Shown: positions 1 to 5,766 of the stretch, piece by piece
Layout of the letters: the number at the start of each line of letters is the position of its first letter
Position numbering within the stretch: the first letter of the stretch is position 1
NCBI GenBank assembly: GCA_009774235.1
Contig: VSNJ01000103.1
Location: forward strand, 1 to 14,932
Origin: Lachnospiraceae bacterium
GTDB lineage: Bacteria > Bacillota > Clostridia > Lachnospirales > Lachnospiraceae
Direction: 5' to 3'
Length of the DNA: 14,932 nucleotides
Program-made: the position numbers and the translations under genes
The notes under the pieces: generated by a model
What the model was told of the DNA's origin: nothing
Database searches by the model: none
The model's input: the letters and a program-made list of their open reading frames with translations, nothing else

Positions 1-14
1 ATATTTTTTTAATA

Positions 15-35
15 ATTTATAATTGAATTATAAAT
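15..35. repeat. 21-bp perfect AT-only palindrome
   Basis: Two 10-base arms (15-24 and 26-35) are exact reverse complements around a single central G at 25. The arms contain only A and T. It could be a protein-binding site or a weak hairpin at the end of something upstream of the window. In such AT-rich DNA a chance origin is also possible, and no function can be assigned. Confidence 0.45.
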
Positions 36-155
36 ATATATTCTGCCATAACATAAACTAAGCATATTTGTGATAGATTTTGTATATGTATTGTTTTGAA
101 AGTTAATAATTTAATAATCTTGCAAATTTTATTTCTGTGAGAATATAAGCCTTTT

Positions 156-196
156 AAGGGTTAAAGTAAATATATTAGAAGAGATAAAGGGTTAAA
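156..196 (+). repeat. 10-bp direct repeat pair (AAGGGTTAAA) upstream of the mannanase gene
   Basis: AAGGGTTAAA occurs at 156-165 and again at 187-196, start to start 31 bases, close to three turns of B-DNA. Both copies would therefore lie on the same face of the helix. They sit about 120-160 bases upstream of the putative -35 box at 317. This is the arrangement expected for an activator with two half-sites, but no known consensus is recognised. The rest of 1-316 is very AT-rich and shows no open reading frame that I would accept as a gene. Confidence 0.35.
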
Positions 197-316
197 TTAG
201 ATTTATGGCTGAAACTATTAGTACTGCAAATGTAGGTTCTAATGGTTTTATTTTTGTTTAAATAGCTAAAAAATAATAATTTTAAGCGAAAATTTTAAAT
301 AATTTTAGTTAAATTA

Positions 317-345
317 TTGACTTTAATTAAAGTATATATTAGTAT
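317..345 (+). promoter_or_regulatory. Probable sigma-A promoter of the mannanase gene
   Basis: TTGACT (317-322) matches five of six -35 bases. A 17-base spacer leads to TAGTAT (340-345), which matches four of six -10 bases. A/T runs just upstream (about 255-316) could act as an UP element. Transcription would start near 352, giving a leader of about 190 nt before the ATG at 543. A second TATAAT at 511-516 has no usable -35 partner and lies very close to the start codon, so it is less likely. Confidence 0.5.
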
Positions 346-359
346 TAATTTACTAATAT
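336..359. promoter_or_regulatory. Perfect inverted repeat over the -10/+1 region (candidate operator)
   Basis: ATATTAGTA (336-344) and TACTAATAT (351-359) are exact 9-base reverse complements separated by TTAATT. The element covers the putative -10 box and the expected transcription start of the mannanase gene, where a dimeric repressor would block RNA polymerase. No regulator gene is in the window, so the binding protein is unknown. It could also form a small hairpin at the extreme 5' end of the transcript. Confidence 0.4.
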
Positions 360-392
360 TTGTTATATAGCAGTTAAACAGGAACGAAGTTA

Positions 393-470
393 ATGTTTAA
401 GCAGGCATACAGTAAAATGCATATATATATATTTGCAGATTGTGGGTATATGCCTGGCTTGTTTGTGTAA
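393..470 (+). CDS. Possible 25-residue leader peptide in the mannanase 5' leader
   Basis: An ATG at 393 opens a 25-codon frame ending in TAA at 468-470 (MFKQAYSKM at the start, MPGLFV at the end). AGGA at 380-383 lies 9 bases upstream as a modest ribosome binding site. The frame lies inside the predicted leader RNA and overlaps the hairpin at 402-456, so its translation would unfold that hairpin. It has no recognisable homologue and no run of regulatory codons. A frame of this length can occur by chance, so this is speculative. Confidence 0.2.
   Translation: MFKQAYSKMHIYIFADCGYMPGLFV
402..456 (+). other. Leader hairpin upstream of the mannanase gene
   Basis: CAGGCATA (402-409) pairs exactly with TATGCCTG (449-456). 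The stem can extend through AAG (399-401) and CTT (458-460) with one bulged G at 457. Within the loop a second, weaker pairing joins the TGCA copies at 418-421 and 434-437. It is among the few GC-containing pairings in this leader. No known riboswitch core is recognised. Confidence 0.4.
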
Positions 471-474
471 AAGG

Positions 475-482
475 AAAGGAGG
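475..482 (+). promoter_or_regulatory. Orphan strong Shine-Dalgarno-like site
   Basis: AAAGGAGG matches the anti-Shine-Dalgarno sequence very well, but no ATG or GTG follows at a usable distance. The only candidate is TTG at 494-496, which is followed at once by TAA. The real ribosome binding site of the mannanase gene (GGAGG at 531-535) lies 50 bases downstream. The orphan site may be a ribosome standby site or may pair in an alternative leader fold. Confidence 0.3.
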
Positions 483-530
483 AAAAGTATTTTTTGTAAC
501 TAAATATCTGTATAATGTAAAAAATTTATT

Positions 531-535
531 GGAGG
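531..535 (+). promoter_or_regulatory. Ribosome binding site of the mannanase gene
   Basis: GGAGG lies 7 bases before the ATG at 543. It fixes that codon as the start, in agreement with the signal peptide that begins there. Confidence 0.85.
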
Positions 536-542
536 ACTGATT

Positions 543-3500
543 ATGAGGAAAAGATTTTGGAAGAAACAGTGGATTGCTGTAGTTATGGCATCTTCTATAG
601 TTGTTTCTGGCGTAAGTGTACCAGCAAAAGAAACAGTAGTACAGGCAGCAGAAAATGTGAATATGCTTTATTCTAATGTAGCAAAAGCTGAAACAGGGGA
701 GCTTAAACTTCCAGAGGAAGACTGGGGAGACAATAAACCAATAATTGCATATGATGAAAGTATAAAGGATATAAAGATAACAAAGAACTTTACAATGACA
801 GCGGATGTTTATCTTGATGAAGCAGGATATAAGTCCCTTACAGAAGCAGGTGACTATATTAAACTCCAAGGTGTTGTAAAACTTGGTGAGGCATGGGACT
901 GGAATGACAGCCAGGATATTCCTTATCTTGAACAAAAGAATTTTGAAAAGACAGAACAGGGTTATAAAACATCAGTTACTATAGAGTTTAAAGATAAAAC
1001 CCCTGATGTGCTTAAAGGGATTTATTTTGTAATTGTTGCAAAAGGGTTTGAAGGAAAGGTTACATTTACTAATGTAACACTTGCTGGAAAGCAGGAACAG
1101 CAGATTACAGAAAAGAAAGATGCACTGGCAGTAAGTGATTTTGAAGCAGATGCTGCTGGTACAAATGCCGGATGGGAGAAAGAATCCGGATGGCAGTATG
1201 AAAAGGATGTAACAGCAGAAGTAGAAAAAGCATTTGAAAGCAATATGTTAAAGCTTGGGCTTGATTATACAGGTTGTGAAGGGTATACATGGAGTGAGGC
1301 AAAGATTAAGAAAGTCTTTAAAGACGGGCTTGATGTTTCAGCATATAACCTTCTTACATTGGATATAGTTTATCCAGAAGAATTTGGGGGATTTAAAACA
1401 AAGATATTTGCAAAGGAAGATTCTTCTGGAACAGAAATTATTAATAAAGAAGGTATTTCAGAAGTTTCAGACCTTGGTAATGGAATGAAAAAAGCTGTAA
1501 TAACAGTTTCATTTTCCCCAAATACAGCTAAAATTACAGAGCTGGTTATAGGTATAGTTGGTGTAAGCACATCTTTTAAAGGAAATGTTTATATGGATAA
1601 TGTTGTGTTATCACAGTACAATGAAGCATCAGATTTTGTTGATATCACATCTGTACCAGGTACAGGCACTAAGGCAGATACAAGTGCTATGTCTGGGGAA
1701 GTAAGCCTTGCAGACAGCCAGGCAAAAGATTCTGTAAAGGCACTTTATTCTTATCTGGCTGCACTTGACAAAGCAGACCAGGTTTTATTTGGACACCAGA
1801 ATGATACACATAAACATGTAACTTCAAGAGAAGGTGTGTATTCTGATACAAAGGATATAACTGGAAGCATAAGCGGGCTTGTTGGTATTGACAGTCTCTC
1901 ACTTACTGGTGTAGAGTCTGGTTTTACAGATACAGAGAAAGCTATAGAATACTGTGTAAAAACTGGCAAAGAAGCAGCTGCAGAGGGTGCAATCCTTACA
2001 TTATCTGTACATATGCCAAATATGAGTAATGAAAAGATAACTGCAACTCCTGGTTCTAAGAGAAAATATGATTTCTCTAAATGTGATTTTTCAGAGTCAC
2101 AAGATTTATCTAATAATTGTGCACAGGAAGTAATGCCAGGTGGAAAATATAATGCACAGTTTACAACATATCTTGATATTATTGCTGATTATGCAAAGGG
2201 GCTTGGTGACATACCTGTGCTTTTCCGTCCATTCCATGAGAATGATGGTGGCTGGTTCTGGTGGGGGTCTGCTACAACAAGCCAGGAGACATATAAAGCA
2301 ATGTACCGTTATACACAGGATTATTTAAAGGCAGCAGGTGTACATAACTTTATTTATGTATATTCACCAAATGGACCAGTACAGTCAGAAGAAAAATATA
2401 ATGAAAGGTATCCAGGTGATGCTTATATTGATGTTCTTGCATTTGACTATTATGATGATATGACATATGCAGATACTTATGGGGATACATTTTTAAATAA
2501 CTTAAGGTCATCATGTGAAATTATAAAGAAAATGGCAGATGATAAAGGAAAGCTTGCTGCTATTTCAGAAGCAGGTGTACGTATTACAAGGGAAGATGGC
2601 ACATCAAATGGCGGGCTTATGGTTAAGAAAAACCCAATAAAGGGAATTAACTGGTATAGCCAGGTTAATAAAGTAGCAAGGGAAACAGGTATGCCATACT
2701 TTTTAATATGGGCTAATTTCTCAGACACTAATTTTTATCTTCCTTATAAGTATAGTGATACTAAAGGACAGGAACTTGTTAATGAATTTATAGATTTTTA
2801 TAATGAAAGTTCTTCTGTATTTGCAAATGGCACAAGTTTTTATGGTGATGCAGAGAAAAAACAGGTTACAAATAAAGACCAGAAAATAAAAAGTGGATAT
2901 TTTGCAAACCTCTTTCCAATGTCTGCTATTAAGGATGCGTTTACATTAAAAGCATCTGTACAAAATGCTGCAGAAGTGAAATTTGTTCTAAAAGCTGGGA
3001 CAACAGAAAAGGAAATTGTAGCTGAAAAAGCAGAGTCTGGTTATTATGAGGCAGAAGTTACAAAAGAAACTTTGGATTCACTAGGCAAAACTGATATTGG
3101 TACTGTAAGTATTGTAGCGGATAGTGTGAATATTCTTACTTTGTCAAATATTAGTTTTGGAAAAGAAAAGGATGTTCTTGCAAAGCATGAGATAGAGAAT
3201 TTTGAATTATATTATGGTGACAATGATTACCTGAATGGATATTTTACTGAAAATTCTGGTGCAGGTGCTGCTTCTTCTTTTGTACTTGATGGGACAAATA
3301 AATCAAATGGCACATATGGAGGTGCATTTACCTATAAGCTGGAAACTGATGGTGCAGAAACATACACAGGACGTATGAAAGGGCTTCCAGAAACAGATTA
3401 TAGTGAGTATAATGCACTTTCAATGTGGGTTAAGCCTGATGGAAAGGGACAGAAGCTTGTTATACAGCTTACATCAGATGGTGAGGATTTTGAAGTTTTC

Positions 3501-4304
3501 CTTACAGATTTTGTTAAAACAGAAAATGCAAAATATGTAACTATACCATTTAGTAAGATGAAGGGTAAATCAAATGGTACATTTAATGCCTCAAATATTA
3601 CAAAGTTTGCAATTTACTGTAATAGTATTGGCAAAGTTAATATTAATTCCCAGATTGTTTTTGATGATATACAGTTTACAAAAGTAAATGAATCTTCTTT
3701 ATCATATGAAGAAGGCGGGTATGCACTTACAGATTCATTGGCGGATAACAGTACAGATAAAGATAGCCTGGCAAAAGTAAATGGCTTAAAGGCATCTAAG
3801 AATACAGCTAAAGCAGTTACCCTTTCATGGAATGTAACAGAGGGAGCAGAAGGATACCAGGTTTACCGCTATAATTCTGCAAGTAAGGATTATAAGCTTG
3901 TTAAAAATGTGACAGGCACAAGCTATACTGATAAAAAACTTAAGGCAGGGACTATTTACCAATATAAGGTATGTGCTTATAAAACAGAAAATGGTAAAAC
4001 TGTTAATGGAATATTTTCAGATGTATTAAAAACAGCTTCTGCACCAGCAAAGGTTTCTGGGGTAAAAGTAAATAAATCTGGCAAAGTTACATGGAAAAAG
4101 GTTAGTGGTGCTTCTGGATATGAGGTTTATTTTGCAAAAAATAATAGCAAAAAATTTAAAAAAACTGCAAATGTAAATGGTGCAGAAAAAACTTCATATA
4201 CTGTTAAAAAAGCAGAAAAAGGTACTTATAAAGTAAGGGCATATAAAACTGTAGATAGCAAGAAGATTAAAGGAGCATTTTCAACAGGTAAAAAGTTAAA
4301 GTAA
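543..4304 (+). CDS. Secreted multimodular GH26 beta-mannanase
   Basis: Extracellular endo-beta-1,4-mannanase expected to cleave mannan, glucomannan or galactomannan outside the cell. Residues 1-36 form a signal peptide: basic start MRKRFWKK, hydrophobic core, cleavage near VQA/AEN. Two beta-sandwich regions follow (about 50-183 and 194-358); the second resembles mannan-binding CBM27-type modules. The GH26 domain spans about 395-760 and opens with LFGHQND. The acid/base is Glu566 in FRPFHENDGGWFWWG, and the nucleophile is Glu676 in ISEAG. Their 110-residue separation fits the family. A linker region leads to a CBM23-like module at about 881-1046 (IENFELYYGDND). Two fibronectin-III-like repeats (about 1076-1165 and 1167-1253) form a lysine-rich C-terminus. 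There is no LPXTG, dockerin or S-layer motif, so release or charge-based wall association is likely. The CBM27-GH26-CBM23 order resembles the mannanase described from Roseburia. The GH26 call is firm; the module family names are by resemblance. Confidence 0.95.
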   Translation: MRKRFWKKQWIAVVMASSIVVSGVSVPAKETVVQAAENVNMLYSNVAKAETGELKLPEEDWGDNKPIIAYDESIKDIKITKNFTMTADVYLDEAGYKSLTEAGDYIKLQGVVKLGEAWDWNDSQDIPYLEQKNFEKTEQGYKTSVTIEFKDKTPDVLKGIYFVIVAKGFEGKVTFTNVTLAGKQEQQITEKKDALAVSDFEADAAGTNAGWEKESGWQYEKDVTAEVEKAFESNMLKLGLDYTGCEGYTWSEAKIKKVFKDGLDVSAYNLLTLDIVYPEEFGGFKTKIFAKEDSSGTEIINKEGISEVSDLGNGMKKAVITVSFSPNTAKITELVIGIVGVSTSFKGNVYMDNVVLSQYNEASDFVDITSVPGTGTKADTSAMSGEVSLADSQAKDSVKALYSYLAALDKADQVLFGHQNDTHKHVTSREGVYSDTKDITGSISGLVGIDSLSLTGVESGFTDTEKAIEYCVKTGKEAAAEGAILTLSVHMPNMSNEKITATPGSKRKYDFSKCDFSESQDLSNNCAQEVMPGGKYNAQFTTYLDIIADYAKGLGDIPVLFRPFHENDGGWFWWGSATTSQETYKAMYRYTQDYLKAAGVHNFIYVYSPNGPVQSEEKYNERYPGDAYIDVLAFDYYDDMTYADTYGDTFLNNLRSSCEIIKKMADDKGKLAAISEAGVRITREDGTSNGGLMVKKNPIKGINWYSQVNKVARETGMPYFLIWANFSDTNFYLPYKYSDTKGQELVNEFIDFYNESSSVFANGTSFYGDAEKKQVTNKDQKIKSGYFANLFPMSAIKDAFTLKASVQNAAEVKFVLKAGTTEKEIVAEKAESGYYEAEVTKETLDSLGKTDIGTVSIVADSVNILTLSNISFGKEKDVLAKHEIENFELYYGDNDYLNGYFTENSGAGAASSFVLDGTNKSNGTYGGAFTYKLETDGAETYTGRMKGLPETDYSEYNALSMWVKPDGKGQKLVIQLTSDGEDFEVFLTDFVKTENAKYVTIPFSKMKGKSNGTFNASNITKFAIYCNSIGKVNINSQIVFDDIQFTKVNESSLSYEEGGYALTDSLADNSTDKDSLAKVNGLKASKNTAKAVTLSWNVTEGAEGYQVYRYNSASKDYKLVKNVTGTSYTDKKLKAGTIYQYKVCAYKTENGKTVNGIFSDVLKTASAPAKVSGVKVNKSGKVTWKKVSGASGYEVYFAKNNSKKFKKTANVNGAEKTSYTVKKAEKGTYKVRAYKTVDSKKIKGAFSTGKKLK

Positions 4305-4333
4305 ATATTTTATATGGATTGTATATAATGCAG

Positions 4334-4369
4334 ACAGGTTTTGGAGAAATTCCAGAACCTGTTTGTTTT
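4334..4369 (+). terminator. Intrinsic terminator after the mannanase gene
   Basis: ACAGGTTTTGGA (4334-4345) pairs with TCCAGAACCTGT (4351-4362) over 12 positions with a single G-U pair and the loop GAAAT. A T-rich tract (4362-4369, interrupted by one G) follows. It lies 29 bases after the mannanase stop codon and marks that gene as a monocistronic unit. Confidence 0.85.
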
Positions 4370-4400
4370 ATGTGATGTTATATAAAATAAGGGTAATAGG

Positions 4401-4476
4401 CACGTCCGTCCCCACAAAAGTGGATAATCCACAAAAGTGGATAATAAAAATTATTGAAATTTATGGAACGGACGTG
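4401..4476. repeat. REP/MITE-like palindromic element
   Basis: CACGTCCGT (4401-4409) and ACGGACGTG (4468-4476) are exact inverted repeats. Extending each to 12 bases keeps 11 of 12 matches. The GC-rich ends stand out sharply from the AT-rich surroundings. The arrangement (short, non-coding, GC-rich palindromic ends, small internal hairpins) resembles REP-type elements mobilised by Y1 REP-associated tyrosine transposases (RAYT, IS200/IS605-like), or a small MITE. No transposase is in the window, and no target-site duplication is obvious. Family assignment is inference. Confidence 0.6.
4412..4445 (+). repeat. Two exact tandem copies of a 17-bp unit
   Basis: The unit CCACAAAAGTGGATAAT occurs at 4412-4428 and 4429-4445 with no mismatch. 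Each copy contains the mini-hairpin CCAC-AAAA-GTGG. In the second copy the stem extends to ATCCAC/GTGGAT. GTGG of the first copy can alternatively pair with CCAC of the second across ATAAT. The repeat lies wholly inside the larger palindromic element. Confidence 0.85.
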
Positions 4477-4495
4477 GTGTAATATGTAATATAAC

Positions 4496-4523
4496 TTGTT
4501 TATATTAGAAAAAGTGGTATAAT
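4496..4523 (+). promoter_or_regulatory. Extended -10 promoter of the DUF2087 gene
   Basis: TGGTATAAT (4515-4523) is a perfect extended -10 element. TTGTTT at 4496-4501 is a weak -35 with a 16-base spacer. Transcription would begin near 4530, leaving a leader of about 60 nt before the ATG at 4589. It lies downstream of the mannanase terminator, so the small gene has its own promoter. Confidence 0.6.
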
Positions 4524-4588
4524 TTTAAGTAAAAGAAGAAATAGGAATTTACTTGACAGGTTAAAATATATTTGTAAAGGAGAGTTAT

Positions 4589-4903
4589 ATGGAAAAAGAG
4601 CCAGGTTTGTACAAGGAAAAATTAAAAAGATATTATAATAATGAAGATAAGCTTTTACAATATCCATCAAAGAAACCTATGAGAATATTAGCACTGGTAA
4701 AAATTATAAGTAAGTTTGATTCTTCAAGGAAATATACAGAAAAGGAAGTAAACAAAATAATAAAAGATGAAATTGTTTTTTGTGATATAGAGTTAATACG
4801 GAGAGAAATGTACCAGTACCAGTTTATAGGAAGGCTTAGAGATGGTTCTGAATACTGGATAGAGGATAAATGGAAAGAAAAGTACAAAGATTATATTATA
4901 TAG
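4589..4903 (+). CDS. Stand-alone DUF2087 domain protein
   Basis: Small basic protein of 104 residues. The family signature covers most of its length: LKRYYNNEDKLLQYPSKKPM near residues 13-32, then a helical stretch with KYTEKEVNKII at about 50-60, and RDGSEYW near residues 89-95. DUF2087 is often found C-terminal to an ArsR-type or other helix-turn-helix domain in transcription regulators, but short stand-alone versions also occur. Here there is no helix-turn-helix segment in front. There is no signal peptide or membrane segment. The start is set by AAAGGAG at 4576-4582, 6 bases before the ATG. A regulatory or nucleic-acid-related role is only suggested by the family. It has its own promoter, and the next gene has another, so a functional link to the downstream cluster is not shown. 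Confidence 0.8.
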   Translation: MEKEPGLYKEKLKRYYNNEDKLLQYPSKKPMRILALVKIISKFDSSRKYTEKEVNKIIKDEIVFCDIELIRREMYQYQFIGRLRDGSEYWIEDKWKEKYKDYII

Positions 4904-4923
4904 TACAGGGAATGTTAATATAT

Positions 4924-4952
4924 TTGAAATAGTAGAAAACGTTGCATATAAT
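4924..4952 (+). promoter_or_regulatory. Near-consensus sigma-A promoter for the HAD/SWIM/AAA/VWA operon
   Basis: TTGAAA (4924-4929, five of six) and TATAAT (4947-4952, six of six) are separated by exactly 17 bases. Transcription would start near 4959, about 38 bases before the ATG at 4997. No promoter as good or terminator was seen in the short gaps up to 13745, so this is the likely promoter of the whole six-gene run. The spacer contains the palindromic core AACGTT (4938-4943), which loosely resembles a LacI/CcpA-type site but misses conserved flanking positions. Confidence 0.8.
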
Positions 4953-4996
4953 TTATAAGTTTATTATTTGAAATGCAGAGGTGGCATGGAGGTTTT

Positions 4997-5734
4997 ATGA
5001 AGTTACCAGAGATGATTTTATTTGATTATGGACAAACATTAGTAAATGAGCAAAAGTTTGATGGTATTAAAGGGACTGAGGCAGTCCTTAAGTATGCAGT
5101 TAAAAATAAATATAACCTTACAGCAGAACAGATACGGCATGAGGCAGATATTATTAACCATGAACTGGGCAGATTTGATGTTTCTTTAAAATACCTGTGC
5201 CAGACAGAAATTCCAAATACAATGTTTACTCCATATCTTTATGAGTCACAGGGAATAGAAATTCCATTAAGTATAGAAGAAATTGATAAAATATTCTGGG
5301 ATGCGGCTTCACCAGGAGTTCCTACTGATGGAATAGAAAGTTTTCTTATTTTTTTAAGAGAGAATAAAATACGTACAGGTGTAATTAGTAATATAGCCTA
5401 TGCACAAAGTATTGTTTCTGGACGTATTAATACACTTCTTCCTGGTAATGGTTTTGAGTTTATTATTACATCTAGTAATTATATTTTCCGTAAGCCGCAT
5501 AACAGGATATTTGGTCTTGCATTAGAGAAAGCAGGACTGCATGCGGAAAGCGTGTGGTATGTTGGGGATAATTATGAATGTGATATTAAAGGTGCAGCAG
5601 ATGCTGGTATAACACCTGTCTGGTATACAGGTGCAGATGGCAACACAAATACAAATATAGTACATAATGATGTTTTTACTATAAAAAAATGGGATGAACT
5701 TGAAGACAGGTTAAAAGAACTGGCGGTTGTATAA
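4997..5734 (+). CDS. HAD-superfamily hydrolase
   Basis: Cytosolic haloacid-dehalogenase-fold protein of 245 residues, expected to hydrolyse a small phosphorylated or similar substrate that is not identifiable here. Motif I is FDYGQT with nucleophile Asp10. The second acidic residue usual in phosphatases (DxD) is Gly12. Motif II is the Ser/Asn in GVISN. Motif III is Lys166 in FRKPHNRIF. Motif IV is GDNYECD with Asp191 and Asp196. A helical cap lies between motifs I and II (about residues 20-110). I chose the ATG at 4997 because GGAGG (4988-4992) lies just upstream; the in-frame ATG at 4973 has no ribosome binding site and precedes the motif I strand by an atypical tail. It is the first gene after the strong promoter and ends 32 bases before the SWIM gene, so co-transcription is likely. 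Confidence 0.88.
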   Translation: MKLPEMILFDYGQTLVNEQKFDGIKGTEAVLKYAVKNKYNLTAEQIRHEADIINHELGRFDVSLKYLCQTEIPNTMFTPYLYESQGIEIPLSIEEIDKIFWDAASPGVPTDGIESFLIFLRENKIRTGVISNIAYAQSIVSGRINTLLPGNGFEFIITSSNYIFRKPHNRIFGLALEKAGLHAESVWYVGDNYECDIKGAADAGITPVWYTGADGNTNTNIVHNDVFTIKKWDELEDRLKELAVV

Positions 5735-5766
5735 AGAATATCAGAAATAATAAAGGATGTGGTATA

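Noticed and set aside
276..295. cre-like site around TTTTAAGCGAAAAT
   Set aside because: It lacks the conserved TG and the terminal CA of catabolite-responsive elements. The small inverted repeat AATTTT/AAAATT around it is expected by chance in this AT-rich region.
360..542. Riboswitch in the mannanase leader
   Set aside because: A hairpin is present, but no core of c-di-GMP, cobalamin, TPP, SAM, preQ1 or other known riboswitch classes can be recognised.
390..935. Minus-strand open frame of 181 codons over the start of the mannanase gene
   Set aside because: The Cys/Phe/Tyr-rich translation is an antisense shadow of AT-rich coding DNA and a signal peptide region. It has no homology-like features and no ribosome site.
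4412..4445. CRISPR-like repeats
   Set aside because: There are only two directly abutting 17-bp copies with no spacer between them, inside a palindromic element. This is not a CRISPR array.
4553..4558. Perfect TTGACA before the DUF2087 gene
   Set aside because: No -10 box lies 16-18 bases downstream; the ribosome binding site and start codon fall there instead.
4933..4947. cre-like site in the spacer of the operon promoter
   Set aside because: The AACGTT core fits, but at least two conserved positions are wrong, so CcpA control is not supported from sequence alone.
4973..4996. Upstream ATG as start of the HAD gene
   Set aside because: No ribosome binding site precedes it, whereas GGAGG at 4988-4992 serves the ATG at 4997, directly before the motif I strand.
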